64,000 nt of DNA from assembly GCF_015163075.1 (NCBI RefSeq), contig NZ_JADDXU010000003.1, positions 310,001-374,000 of the forward strand. The letters run 5' to 3'. The notes under the pieces were generated by a model. It was not told where the DNA came from and did no database searches. It saw nothing but the letters and a program-made list of their open reading frames with translations. This stretch comes from Streptomyces justiciae (GTDB taxonomy: Bacteria; Actinomycetota; Actinomycetes; Streptomycetales; Streptomycetaceae). Positions 22,525 to 32,181 of this stretch are shown here, piece by piece (the stretch's first letter is position 1; the number at the start of each line of letters is the position of its first letter). Both the position numbers and the translations under genes were made by a program.

Positions 22525-23307
22525 CTAGCGCACGTCGACGAAGTCGCCCGTGGCCTTCACCGCGCTCGTCGTCATCGTGCCGCGGAACTCGTACCGCCAG
22601 TAGCGGTCGCCGGTCGCGGTGACCTTGGCGGTCGCGACGCCGGTGGAGTTGGTCAGGGTGTAGCCCAGGGACTCGTAGTAGCTGACGCCCGGGCGGCGGA
22701 ACTCGAGGTAGGCGCGCTGGTTCGTGTAGCCGCGGTAGTCGTGGGTGTCCCAGTTGGCGCGGGAGAGCTTGCCCGTGACGGTGAGGGTGGCGCCCTTGGC
22801 GACGGGCTCGGGGGCGGCGTTGACGGTCAGCTTGCCGTAGCGCTTCATGAAGAAGGAGGTGTAGCCGTCCGTCTTCACGTAGTCCCCGTCGTTGGCGTAG
22901 GCCTCAGCGTGGACCTTCCAGATGCCGGCCAGGGAGTTCTTGAGGTCGCGGCGGGGGTCGATCGTGTAGTGCTTGGTGCAGACGGACGTGGTGCCGTCGG
23001 CCGTGCACACCGCCGCCGACTCCGTGGGTTTGAGCACCGCGTCGGCCGCGCCGAGGTTCTTGCCGTGGAAGAGCGTGAAGTCCGCGGACTTGATCCCGGA
23101 GTCATCGCTGGCCGTCAGTTTGACGGTGATCGTCCGGGAGTTGGTGGTGCCGAGGACGACGTCGTTGCCGGCGCCGCCTCCGCCGGTGATCCGGAAGGCG
23201 CCGACATCGGCGTTGCCCACCACCTCGTTCGCCTGGGCGCCGGGGGTGAGGAGCGCGGCTATGGCCAGGGCGCCGAGCAGGCCGGAGCCGATCATGAGTC
23301 TTCGCAT
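22525..23307 (-). CDS. Secreted protein of unknown function, beta-rich
   Basis: A 260-residue protein with a clear Sec signal peptide (MRRLMIGSGLLGALAIAALL, cleavage near AQA-NE). The body has two Ig-like halves: the first contains TNSRTITVKLTASDDSGIKS and a Cys pair (VCTADGTTSVC), the second KGATLTVTGKLSRANWD and YRGYTNQRAYLEFRR. Such calcium-binding-like or Ig-like secreted proteins are common in Streptomyces and have no assigned job. It is divergent from the NodB deacetylase across a 240-nt promoter region, suggesting a cell-surface role. Confidence 0.72.
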   Translation of the reverse strand: MRRLMIGSGLLGALAIAALLTPGAQANEVVGNADVGAFRITGGGGAGNDVVLGTTNSRTITVKLTASDDSGIKSADFTLFHGKNLGAADAVLKPTESAAVCTADGTTSVCTKHYTIDPRRDLKNSLAGIWKVHAEAYANDGDYVKTDGYTSFFMKRYGKLTVNAAPEPVAKGATLTVTGKLSRANWDTHDYRGYTNQRAYLEFRRPGVSYYESLGYTLTNSTGVATAKVTATGDRYWRYEFRGTMTTSAVKATGDFVDVR

Positions 23308-23547
23308 GGAGTCCCCGAAGGGTCGGGCCCGCGGAGGCGGGCCGCCGTCAAGTGGAGGAAGTGTACGCACGGGTGATCGGGGCCCCGTCGGCGCGGTTGT
23401 CCCCCTGGTCGTCCCTTGGTCGTCCCTTGGTTGTCCGTGAACTTCCCCGGAATTGTCCGTGATCGGTAACGGACGGATCCCGGGGCCGCCGTTGCCCGTC
23501 CTGCCATGCGAAGGTCGGGCGAGCAACTGCGGGAAAGTGGGGCGGAC

Positions 23548-24315
23548 ATGGCGCGGCACGGTGCTGGGCGGGGCTGGTACGGCAAGGTCGTCGGGGCGGC
23601 CCTCGGGGTGACGATCCTGGCCACCGGCGCGTCGATGTGGACCGCGCAGGCCGGTGCCGTCGGCTCGTCGCCGAAGGCGAGCGCGCCCGCGAAGCCGGCC
23701 GCGGTGAAGCCGGTGGACGTGACCATCGTGCACGCGTCCGACAAGGGGGCGCGCGGCGTCAACATCACCATCGACGACGGACCCGACCCGGTGTGGACGC
23801 CGCAGGTGCTGGACGTGCTCGCGGAGTACGGGGTGAAGGCCACGTTCTGCATGGTGGGGACGCAGGCGCAGGCCCACCCGGACCTGGTGAAGAAGGTCGT
23901 CGCGGCCGGGCACCGGCTGTGCGACCACTCGGTGTCGCACGACACCACCATGGACAAGAAGTCGCAGGCCTACCAGTCCCAGCAGATCCTCGACGCAGAA
24001 CGCATGATCACCGAGGCGTCGGGCGGCGTACGCCCCATGTACTACCGCGCTCCCGGCGGCGCGTTCACCCCGTACAGCCGTCAGCTCGCCGCCTCCCGCG
24101 GCATGCGCCCGCTGGGCTGGAACGTGGACACCAAGGACTTCGAACGCCCCGGCACGGAGGCCATCGTCACGACGGTCCAGCAGGAGATCGCCAACGGCCC
24201 GACCCTCCTCTTCCACGACGCCGGCGGCGACCGCTCCCAGACCGTGGCGGCCCTCCGCCAGGTCTTGCCGTGGCTGAAGGAGCAGGGGTACAGCTTCGGC
24301 TTCCCGGTGCGCTGA
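23548..24315 (+). CDS. Secreted NodB-type polysaccharide deacetylase
   Basis: A 255-residue protein. A signal peptide (about 1-35, ending AQA) leads to a NodB domain with all five motifs: TIDDGP (catalytic base and metal), CDHSVSHDT (H-x3-H metal ligands), RAPGG, GWNVDTKD, and LLFHDAGG (catalytic His). It would remove acetyl groups from peptidoglycan or chitin-like polymers outside the cell. An in-frame ATG at 23506 exists, but the one at 23548 has GTGGGG upstream and gives a better signal peptide. Confidence 0.9.
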   Translation: MARHGAGRGWYGKVVGAALGVTILATGASMWTAQAGAVGSSPKASAPAKPAAVKPVDVTIVHASDKGARGVNITIDDGPDPVWTPQVLDVLAEYGVKATFCMVGTQAQAHPDLVKKVVAAGHRLCDHSVSHDTTMDKKSQAYQSQQILDAERMITEASGGVRPMYYRAPGGAFTPYSRQLAASRGMRPLGWNVDTKDFERPGTEAIVTTVQQEIANGPTLLFHDAGGDRSQTVAALRQVLPWLKEQGYSFGFPVR

Positions 24316-24397
24316 CGTTCCCCGTCCGTTGACGCCGGACCGCGTCCGGATAAGCTCACCGCCCTGGCATGGATCTGCCGTCCGACCTGGGGGGATT

Positions 24398-25249
24398 GTG
24401 GGCTCAACCGTTGTCGTTCCCGTACCGCGAAGATCTTTCGGCGCGCTGCTCGGCGTCGTGCTGCTCGCCGGTGGCGCCGTCGCCTGTGCCGGCGACGCCG
24501 GTAGCCGGTCCGCCGAAGCGGCGCCCACGAAAGTGGCACCCGCCGCGGCCGTCGCCCAGGCGATCGACGCGTCCCAGGACATCGCCTCCCTCCACTACCG
24601 GGTCGTCGGGACCCTGCCGTCGACGGGCCGTCTGAAGGCCGAGGCCTCCATGAGCGTCAAGCCGGCGGTCATGCGGATGACGATGAGCGCCGACGACTAC
24701 AAGGGCGGCGCCGTGCGGCTGGCGGTGCGGTTCCTCGACGAGGCCATGTACGCCAGCAGCAACCGTCTCCCCGCCGAGAAGCTGAAGGGCAAGAGTTGGT
24801 TCGGCGCCGCGCCGGGTGTGTGGGGACACAACGTGGACAACCAGTCCTTCGGTGTGCTGCCCGACGAACTGCAGCCGAGCCCCCTCGTGCAGTCGACGAT
24901 GATGAGCGCGTCGAAGGACGTGCGGGTGATCGGCACCGAGACGGTCGACGGGGCCCGGACCACGCACTACAAGGGGACGGTCCGCTACGACGACATGACC
25001 ACCGCCACCCAGCGCGCTCAGGTCTACGGGCTGCACGCCGACGACCCGATCACCATGGACCTGTGGGTCGACGCCGACGGCCGCACCAAGCAGTTCCGGG
25101 TGCGGGCCGACCATCTCGACGCGGCGACCCTCACCGTGGCCGGGTCCCTCGACCTGACCTTCACCTACCTCGGCATCGACCGTCCGGTGACCGTCAAAGC
25201 CCCGCCCGCCGCCGACACCCGCTGGCTGGGGGACGCGCGGGAGGGCTGA
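24398..25249 (+). CDS. Lipoprotein (LppX/LprG-like)
   Basis: A 283-residue protein from a GTG start preceded by GGGGGG. The signal peptide ends with a lipobox-like LAGGAVAC, so the Cys at about 31 would be lipidated. The rest is a single beta-rich domain: DIASLHYRVVGTLPSTGRL, then TETVDGARTTHYKGTVRYDD and DLWVDADGRTKQFRVR, which is the LppX/LprA/LprG pattern of actinobacterial lipoproteins that carry lipids across the envelope. The ligand is unknown. It follows the deacetylase by 82 nt. Confidence 0.8.
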   Translation: MGSTVVVPVPRRSFGALLGVVLLAGGAVACAGDAGSRSAEAAPTKVAPAAAVAQAIDASQDIASLHYRVVGTLPSTGRLKAEASMSVKPAVMRMTMSADDYKGGAVRLAVRFLDEAMYASSNRLPAEKLKGKSWFGAAPGVWGHNVDNQSFGVLPDELQPSPLVQSTMMSASKDVRVIGTETVDGARTTHYKGTVRYDDMTTATQRAQVYGLHADDPITMDLWVDADGRTKQFRVRADHLDAATLTVAGSLDLTFTYLGIDRPVTVKAPPAADTRWLGDAREG

Positions 25250-25328
25250 CCCGCGCCACCCCTTACGGAGTCATGACGTACCCGCGCGCTCCCCTGGCGT
25301 CGCGCCGGTGCGGATCTAGCGTGGCCGT

Positions 25329-26324
25329 ATGCGTGTACTGGTCACCGGCGGTGCCGGGTTCATCGGGTCCCAGATTGTCGCGGCGCTGAGCGCGCGCGGG
25401 CACGAGGCGGTCGTGTACGACATCCGCGCCGACTCCGGTGCCGATGTGCGGGACCCCGACGGTGTCCGGCGGGCGTTGCGCGGTGTCGATGCCGTCTGTC
25501 ATCAGGCCGCCATGGTCGGGCTCGGCAACGGGGTCGCCGATGCTGCGGACTACGTCTCCCACAACGACCTCGGGACCGCTGTGCTGCTCGCCGCCATGGC
25601 GGAGGCGGGGGTGCGGCGGCTGGTGCTGGCCGGGTCGATGGTCGTGTACGGGGAGGGGCGGTACGAGTGTGCGCGGCACGGGGTCGTGCGGCCCGGGCCG
25701 CGGGCCGTCGAGGATCTTGACGCGGGGCGGTTCGAGCCGCTGTGCCCGGTGTGCGGGGCCGAGCTCGTGCCCGGGCTCGTCGGTGAGGACGCGCCCGTCG
25801 ATCCGCGGAACGTGTACGCCACCACCAAGCTCACCCAGGAGCATCTGGCCGCCTCCTGGGCTCGGTGCACCGGTGGTTCGGCGGTGGCGTTGCGGTATCA
25901 CAACGTGTACGGGCCCGGGATGCCGCGCGATACGCCGTACGCCGGGGTCGCCTCGTTCTTCCGGTCCGCGCTGGCGCGCGGTGAGGCGCCCCGGGTGTTC
26001 GAGGACGGGCTTCAGCGGCGGGACTTCGTGCATGTGCGGGACATTGCCGCGGCCAACGCGGTTGCGCTGGAGGCGGGTTCGGGTTCCGGGGTACTCGTCT
26101 CCTACAACGTCGGCAGTGGTGAGCCGCACACCGTCGGGGAGATGGCGCGGGCGCTCGCGGACGCCTGCGGTGGGCCTGCGCCGGTTGTCACCGGGGAGTA
26201 TCGGCTGGGGGATGTACGGCACATCACCGCGGACTCGGGGCGGCTGCGGGGGGAGTTGGGGTGGAAGGCGGAGGTTGGGTTCGGGGAGGGGATGGCGGAG
26301 TTCGCGGGCAGGAACGGTGGGTGA
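25329..26324 (+). CDS. NAD-dependent epimerase/dehydratase (extended SDR)
   Basis: A 331-residue protein. The Rossmann motif is LVTGGAGFIGSQI at the N-terminus and the catalytic YxxxK is in NVYATTKLTQEH (about 160-170), with HNVYGPGMPRDTPYAG of nucleotide-sugar epimerases further on. An inserted CPVCGAELVPG (about 138-148) with two Cys is unusual and may bind metal. It probably acts on a nucleotide sugar for cell-wall or exopolysaccharide synthesis. A -10-like TAGCGT (25316-25321) directly before the ATG suggests a leaderless transcript. Confidence 0.86.
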   Translation: MRVLVTGGAGFIGSQIVAALSARGHEAVVYDIRADSGADVRDPDGVRRALRGVDAVCHQAAMVGLGNGVADAADYVSHNDLGTAVLLAAMAEAGVRRLVLAGSMVVYGEGRYECARHGVVRPGPRAVEDLDAGRFEPLCPVCGAELVPGLVGEDAPVDPRNVYATTKLTQEHLAASWARCTGGSAVALRYHNVYGPGMPRDTPYAGVASFFRSALARGEAPRVFEDGLQRRDFVHVRDIAAANAVALEAGSGSGVLVSYNVGSGEPHTVGEMARALADACGGPAPVVTGEYRLGDVRHITADSGRLRGELGWKAEVGFGEGMAEFAGRNGG

Positions 26325-26334
26325 AGCCGGTTTT

Positions 26335-26412
26335 CGTCTGCGGCTTCGTGGGGGCTGGTCGCGCCCACGCGGCGGAGCCGCACATCGATACAGCCCCGCG
26401 CCCCTTAGGGCG
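26335..26412. repeat. Streptomyces interspersed extragenic repeat
   Basis: GGGGGCTGGTCGCGCCC..., GCGGCGGAGCCGCA... and CCCCGCGCCCCTTAGGG. I know this composition as a recurring short extragenic repeat in Streptomyces genomes. It sits between the convergent epimerase and sensor-kinase genes. A second, related copy in the other orientation is at 29716-29756. Confidence 0.6.
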
Positions 26413-26427
26413 ACGGTCGTGCCGGAA

Positions 26428-27539
26428 TCACGAAGTGGCCGCCGGCAATGTCACCTCGAAGCGGCAGCCACCCGGGATGTTTTGTACGGTCGCCTGCCCC
26501 CGGTGTGCCTCCACGATTCCCCGCACGATCGCCAAACCCAAGCCCGCCCCCGCCGGAGGAGTACGGGCGTGGCTGCCGCGCCAACCCGTGTCGAAGACTC
26601 GGGCGAGGTCCTCCTCCGGGATACCGCCGCAGCCGTCCGTCACCGAGAGCACCACCGCGCCCTCGGGCCCCCGCTCAGCCGCGACCGCCACCGTGCCGTC
26701 GGCCGGGGTGCGGCGGATCGCGTTGACCAGGAGGTTGCCCAGGACCCGGCTCATCTCCTTGGGGTCCACCTCCACCGGCAGCTGCTCGATGCGGTCGCCC
26801 ACCAGCCGTACGCCCAGCTCCCTTGCCAGCGGATCGGCGCCGGCGAGGGCGTCGCCGACCAGGTCGTAGAGGGAGATCCGGGCGTACGACAGCGGCAGCG
26901 TGCCCGCGTGGATGCGGGAGAGTTCGAAGAGGTCGCCGACCATGTCGTTGAGGCGTTCGACCTCGGTGCGGATCTGGCGGAGGTAGCGGTCGGGGTCGGC
27001 GGCGACGCCGTCCTCCAGCGCCTCCGACATGGCGCGCAGACCGGCCAGCGGGGTGCGCAGGTCGTGCGAGATCCAGGCGACGAGTTCGCGCCGGGAGGTC
27101 TCCAACGCCCGTTCGCGTTCGCGGGATTCAGCGAGGCGGGCGCTGGTGGCCGCCAACTCCCGGCTCAGCGACTCCAGTTCGGCCGTCGCCGGGACGGAGG
27201 GCGCGGCGAAGCTGCCGCCGTCCCCGAAGGAGCGGGCCGCGACCGCGAGTTCGCGGCTGCGGGCGACGACCCAGCGGCCCAGCAGGAACGCGGTGGCGAG
27301 GGAGACCACGGCCGCCATCGCCACGACCGTCGTGACCACGGTCAGGTCGTGCGGGGACAGGAACATCGCCCAGGCGACGGCGAGCGTCCCGGCCAGCATC
27401 GCCACCACGCCGACGGCCGCCACCACGGCCATGGACACGGTCAGCGAGCGGTGGCGCACCACCCGCAGGACAGCGGCTCCGGCCAGCCCGGTGCCCGCGG
27501 CGCCGAGGAAGGCGTACAGGGCGATGAGGAGGGTGTCGT

Positions 27540-27543
<4 letters not shown>
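26428..27543 (-). CDS. Sensor histidine kinase
   Basis: A 371-residue membrane kinase with three or four N-terminal helices (about 1-92), a HAMP-like linker, a HisKA domain with SHDLRTPLAGLRAM (the His is the phosphorylation site), and an HATPase_c domain with N-box LLVNAIRRTP, G1 VTDGCGGI and G2 GAGLGLAIVRGI. The N-box Asn is present. It forms a two-component pair with the OmpR-type regulator directly upstream; the GTG start overlaps that gene's stop (27540-27543). The stimulus cannot be seen; the sensing part is mostly within the membrane. Confidence 0.92.
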
Positions 27544-28262
<719 letters not shown>

Positions 28263-28384
28263 ACCTCCAGCCTGGCACCGGGCACCCTCCGATGCCGTGC
28301 CTGAGCGGGCCTCGGCCTCGGACGTCCGCGTTTCGTAAGGAGCGGGAGTCCGGTATGACCGATTCGCGTTCGTAGGGTGAAACC

Positions 28385-29077
28385 GTGACGACGACACCTT
28401 CCGACGTCGACGTGGTGCTGCCCTGCCTGGACGAGGCCGAGGCCCTGCCCTGGGTGCTGAGCCGGATTCCGGCGGGCTGGCGCGCCCTCGTCGTCGACAA
28501 CGGTTCCACCGACGGCTCCGCCGACCTCGCCCGCACGCTCGGCGCGACCGTCGTGCACGAGCCGCGCCGCGGCTTCGGCGCCGCCTGCCACGCCGGCCTG
28601 ACCGCCGCCACGGCCGAGGTGGTCTGCTTCTGCGACTGCGACGCCTCCCTCGACCCCGGGCTCCTCATCCCCTTCGTCCGCGAACTCCAGGCAGGCCAGG
28701 CCGACTTGGTGCTCGGCCGGCGCCGCCCCCAGGCCCGCGGCGCCTGGCCCGCGCACGCCCGCGCCGGCAACCTCGCCCTCGCCCGCATGCTGCGCCGCCG
28801 CACCGGCCTGCGCCTGCACGACCTCGGCCCCCTGCGCGCCGCCCGCCGCGAGCCCCTGCTCGCCCTCGACCTCACGGACCGGCGCAGCGGCTACCCCCTC
28901 CAGATGGTCGTCCGCGCGGCCGACGCCGGCTGGCGGATCACCGAGCACGACGTGCCGTACCTGCCGCGCACCGGCGCCTCGAAGGTGACGGGCACCTGGC
29001 GCGGCACCTGGCAGGCGGTACGGGACATGAGCCGCGTCCTCGGCGAGGCTCCGACCGCGGGGAGGGCCGTACGGTGA
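28385..29077 (+). CDS. Family 2 glycosyltransferase
   Basis: A 230-residue GT-A enzyme. DVVLPCLDEAEALPWVLSRI opens the nucleotide-sugar site, ALVVDNGSTDGSAD is the family signature, and CFCDCDASLDPG is the DxD equivalent. It has no membrane anchor. It is the first of three overlapping genes (29074-29077 and 29772-29775 are ATGA/GTGA overlaps) with a DUF2064 protein and a methyltransferase. The start is a GTG only a few bases after TAGGGT, so the transcript is probably leaderless. The acceptor is unknown. Confidence 0.88.
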   Translation: MTTTPSDVDVVLPCLDEAEALPWVLSRIPAGWRALVVDNGSTDGSADLARTLGATVVHEPRRGFGAACHAGLTAATAEVVCFCDCDASLDPGLLIPFVRELQAGQADLVLGRRRPQARGAWPAHARAGNLALARMLRRRTGLRLHDLGPLRAARREPLLALDLTDRRSGYPLQMVVRAADAGWRITEHDVPYLPRTGASKVTGTWRGTWQAVRDMSRVLGEAPTAGRAVR

Positions 29078-29775
29078 CCACGCTGCTCGTCATCGCCAAG
29101 GAACCGGTGCCGGGCCGGGTGAAGACCCGGCTGACCCCACCGTTCACCCCCGAGGAGGCGGCCGCCCTGGCGGAGGCGTCCCTCACGGACACCCTGCACA
29201 CGGTCGCGGCGACCCCGGCCGACCGCAGAGTGCTGGTCCTCGCCGGCGAGCCCGGCCCCTGGCTGCCGCCGGGTTTCGAGGTCGTACGACAGTGCGCGGG
29301 CGGCCTGGACGAACGCCTGGCACACGCCTTCGCCCAGTGCACGGGCCCCGCTCTGCTGATCGGCATGGACACCCCGCAGGTGACGCCGGAGCTGCTGACC
29401 GTGGACTTCGCGGACTGCGACGCGTATTTCGGCCCGGCGGAGGACGGGGGTTTCTGGGCGCTGGGATTGGCGACGCCCGACCCTGACCTACTGCGGGGGG
29501 TGCCGATGTCGACGCCGACGACGGGGGCGGTGCAGAGGGGGAGGCTGATGGCTGCGGGGTTGAGGGTGCGGGACCTGCCGCAACTGCGGGACGTGGACAC
29601 GGCGAGGGATGCGGAGGCGGTGGCGAAGCTGGCTCCACACGGCCGGTTCGCGGCGAGGCTGGTGGGCTTCGGGGCTCTTACGCCGGGTAACTCGCTGGCT
29701 GGCGACCACCGCAACCCACCTAGGGGCGCGGGGAACTGCGCGACCAGCCCCCACCGACCTGCAGCCGACCGATGA
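29074..29775 (+). CDS. DUF2064 / TIGR04282-type glycosyltransferase
   Basis: A 233-residue protein of the DUF2064 family, grouped with the glycosyltransferases of arsenosugar-like biosynthesis: LLVIAKEPVPGRVKTRLTPPF at the N-terminus is the nucleotide-binding loop, LIGMDTPQVTPELL the metal site, and GPAEDGGFWALGL the family signature. The last 25 residues (from about RNPPRGAGN) are encoded by a copy of the Streptomyces interspersed repeat (29716-29756), so the normal C-terminus has been extended or replaced. Translationally coupled to both neighbours. Confidence 0.85.
   Translation: MTTLLVIAKEPVPGRVKTRLTPPFTPEEAAALAEASLTDTLHTVAATPADRRVLVLAGEPGPWLPPGFEVVRQCAGGLDERLAHAFAQCTGPALLIGMDTPQVTPELLTVDFADCDAYFGPAEDGGFWALGLATPDPDLLRGVPMSTPTTGAVQRGRLMAAGLRVRDLPQLRDVDTARDAEAVAKLAPHGRFAARLVGFGALTPGNSLAGDHRNPPRGAGNCATSPHRPAADR
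29716..29756. repeat. Interspersed repeat inside the 3' end of the DUF2064 gene
   Basis: CACCTAGGGGCGCGGGGAAC followed by TGCGCGACCAGCCCCCACC is the complement orientation of the repeat family seen at 26335-26412 (GGGGCTGGTCGCG...CCCCGCGCCCCTTAGG). Here it is read through as protein. Confidence 0.65.
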
Positions 29776-30518
29776 CGAGCCCACCCACGGCCCTCGCCTG
29801 GGCCACAGCCGACCCCTACGCAAAAGCCCTCCGCACCGGCCAAGGCCCCCTCTTCCTCCGCCGCACAGACGGCTGGCTCCTCCCCCTGGAAGTAGAACGC
29901 TGGTGCGCCCAAGCCGACGCAGTCGACCGCACCGTCCTGGACCACTGCGAAGGCACCGTCCTGGACGTCGGCTGCGGCCCGGGACGGCTCGTCGCCGAAC
30001 TGGCCGCCCGTGCCGTCCCCTCCCTCGGGATCGACGTCAGCGAGGCCGCCGTGGCCCACACCATCCGCCTCGGCGGCCAAGCACTACGCCGCTCGGTCTT
30101 CGACCCACTCCCCGGCGAGGCCCGCTGGGACACGGTGCTCCTCATGGACGGCAACGTGGGCATCGGCGGCGACCCGCACGCCCTGCTGACCCGAGTCGCC
30201 CAACTCCTCAAGCCCCACGGTCTGTTGATCGCCGAGACGACCCCCGTGGACGTCGACGAACGCGTCCACGTCCACCTCACCGACGCCCACACCACCACCG
30301 GCGCCCCCTTCCCCTGGGCCCGCCTCGGCACCCCGGCGCTGCTCCGCTACGCACGCGGCTGGGAGCAGGAACGTCAGTGGTCGGCCGGCGGACGCACCTT
30401 CGTCGCCCTGCGCACCCGCACCGCCAGCAACAGCGCCGACCCGCCGAACAGGACCGCGGTGATCAGCAGCCAGCGCCCGAGGAAGCCGTCCGGGGAAAGC
30501 CCCGTCGCGGACCGGTAG
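29772..30518 (+). CDS. Class I SAM-dependent methyltransferase
   Basis: A 248-residue protein with the SAM-binding motif I in VLDVGCGPGRLVAELAAR (about 63-80) and the acidic residue after beta 2 in LGIDVSEAAV. Motif IV is in DTVLLMDGNVGIGGD and a post-motif helix LLKPHGLLIAET follows. It is the last gene of the glycosyltransferase operon. Its final 145 nt overlap, in antisense, the small membrane protein gene 30374-30829. The substrate may be the product of the upstream glycosyltransferases, which is inference. Confidence 0.85.
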   Translation: MTSPPTALAWATADPYAKALRTGQGPLFLRRTDGWLLPLEVERWCAQADAVDRTVLDHCEGTVLDVGCGPGRLVAELAARAVPSLGIDVSEAAVAHTIRLGGQALRRSVFDPLPGEARWDTVLLMDGNVGIGGDPHALLTRVAQLLKPHGLLIAETTPVDVDERVHVHLTDAHTTTGAPFPWARLGTPALLRYARGWEQERQWSAGGRTFVALRTRTASNSADPPNRTAVISSQRPRKPSGESPVADR

Positions 30519-30829
30519 CGCCGGTCCACCATGCCGCTGATCAGCGGGAACCAGACGAGAAGGAGCAGCCCGGACAGGGCCGCCGGTACGCGCACGTACA
30601 TCACCCACTCCCGGCGCCGGACGGCCCCCAGCCCCCGTACGACCACCCGGTCCGCCACCGCGTACACCGGCAGCAGCACGAGGTCGTGCAGCAGCGCCGC
30701 GCCCACCAGCCACACCGCCACCCCGAACCAGTCGTCGGCAAACAGCCGCACCCCCGCATAGGCGGCGAGCGCGAACGAGCACGCCAGCAAAAGCAGTTGG
30801 ACCGGACTACCGACAACCACCTTGCGCAT
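30374..30829 (-). CDS. Small integral membrane protein
   Basis: A 151-residue protein with four predicted helices (about 7-25, 32-55, 76-96 and 113-135). No charged catalytic residues are seen inside the helices and the C-terminus is basic. The ATG overlaps the stop of the molybdopterin oxidoreductase (30827-30831), so it is co-translated and may be an accessory membrane subunit. It ends inside the methyltransferase gene in a convergent overlap of 145 nt. Confidence 0.7.
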   Translation of the reverse strand: MRKVVVGSPVQLLLLACSFALAAYAGVRLFADDWFGVAVWLVGAALLHDLVLLPVYAVADRVVVRGLGAVRRREWVMYVRVPAALSGLLLLVWFPLISGMVDRRYRSATGLSPDGFLGRWLLITAVLFGGSALLLAVRVRRATKVRPPADH

Positions 30830-32067
30830 CACAGGTCTCCGAACGTCAGCCGGGCCACCCACTTGGTGTTCAGCACACCGGGTGCCGCGGGCACGATGAC
30901 GCGTGCCGGGTGGCCGTGGTCGGGGGACAGCTCCTCGCCGTTGACGTAGAGGGCGAGGAGGGAACGCGGGTCGGCGACCTGGTTGGCGCGCAGGGCGGCG
31001 CGGCGGAAGGCGCCGTGGCGTTGCAGCGACTCCACGAACACGTCCGGCGGATCGTCACGGTCGTAGCCGACCAGAGCCGCCAGGTCCCGCAGCCGCACCC
31101 CCCGCCACCACTGGTCCGAGGTCGACCAGCCCTCCACGCAGGCGATGGGCAACGCGGCGCTGTGCAAGGGCAGTTGGAGCAGGTCGTCGCGGCTCAGCCG
31201 GACGACTCCCGTGCGGCCGGCCACGACGAGACGCCACGCCTCCGCGCTCGTCTCGGCGGCGGAGATCCCGGCGTAGGCGGCCGTCTTGTTGATCTGGAAG
31301 CCGTTCGGGCCGCTGCCGGGGTCGCGGCCGCCGTGCGGGGCGAGGAGGGCGGTGCGGCGCAGCGGGCCGTCGACGTTCTGTCCGACGGTCGTGGCGAAGA
31401 GGAGCAGCGAGCCGCCCCCGACGAACCACAGCGCACCCCGGCGGGAGACGGTCGGCGCGGCGGGACGCGGGGAGACGAGGTCGCTGCCGGGCTCGTCCCG
31501 CAGGTGTCTCAAGGCCCGTAGTGCGGCGGGGAGTTTGAGGAGCGCGTGCGCGACGAAGGCGGCGAAGAAGACCCAGGCGCCGTAGAAGTGGAGGGGGTAG
31601 AAGGAGCCGGGGAAGATGTAGTCCAGCTGGACGTTGAGGACGCCCGTCACGAACTCGAACAGGCCGCCGCCGACCAGGAGGAGCAGCGAGATCCGCTCCA
31701 GGGCGTGGGCGAGTGATCGGGCCGGGGGCAGGGTGAAGAGCCTGGGCACGACCGACCACAGCTTGGCCAGCAGTACGGGGATGAGGGTGATCCCCAGCGT
31801 GACGTGGATGCCCTGGTTGAGGCGGTACAGCCAGTGCGGGTGGGTCGGCCAGGCGAAGAGGTAGAAGCCGAGGATGCCCTTGTCCGGGGTCTTGTCGTTC
31901 ACCGGCGACAGGTCCGGGTTGTAGGCGGCGTACGAGACCAGTCCCGTCACGAACAGCACGGTGATGCCGACGAGCAGGACGAGGCCCAGCACCGAGGTGA
32001 ACCAGGGACCGCGCAGCGGGCTGCGCCAGAAACCGGGGGTGGAAGGAAGCCGCGGATCGTCTCGCAT
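30829..32067 (-). CDS. Membrane-anchored molybdopterin oxidoreductase (cytochrome b-like N-terminus)
   Basis: A 412-residue fusion. The N-terminal part (about 20-200) has four or five helices with His residues in positions fit for b-type haem (NQGIHVTLGI and YPLHFYGAWVFFAAFVAHALL). It is followed by a Tat-like RRGALWFVGGGSL and a sulfite-oxidase-type catalytic domain (about 270-412) with the molybdenum-ligating Cys in LPIACVEGWSTSDQWW and the typical NGEELSPDHGHPARVIVP. It would pass electrons between an extracytoplasmic substrate and the quinone pool. The usual C-terminal dimerisation domain is lacking. Coupled to the small membrane protein downstream. Confidence 0.85.
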   Translation of the reverse strand: MRDDPRLPSTPGFWRSPLRGPWFTSVLGLVLLVGITVLFVTGLVSYAAYNPDLSPVNDKTPDKGILGFYLFAWPTHPHWLYRLNQGIHVTLGITLIPVLLAKLWSVVPRLFTLPPARSLAHALERISLLLLVGGGLFEFVTGVLNVQLDYIFPGSFYPLHFYGAWVFFAAFVAHALLKLPAALRALRHLRDEPGSDLVSPRPAAPTVSRRGALWFVGGGSLLLFATTVGQNVDGPLRRTALLAPHGGRDPGSGPNGFQINKTAAYAGISAAETSAEAWRLVVAGRTGVVRLSRDDLLQLPLHSAALPIACVEGWSTSDQWWRGVRLRDLAALVGYDRDDPPDVFVESLQRHGAFRRAALRANQVADPRSLLALYVNGEELSPDHGHPARVIVPAAPGVLNTKWVARLTFGDL

Positions 32068-32181
32068 GGGCCGACCGTAGGCCCGGACCACCCCAAGAAA
32101 GGGTGCGCGACCCATGACGAAACGCTGACGTCCGGCCCGGGAGACGGGTCACGGGCCGCCACCCGGCCTAGCGTTCCCGGC

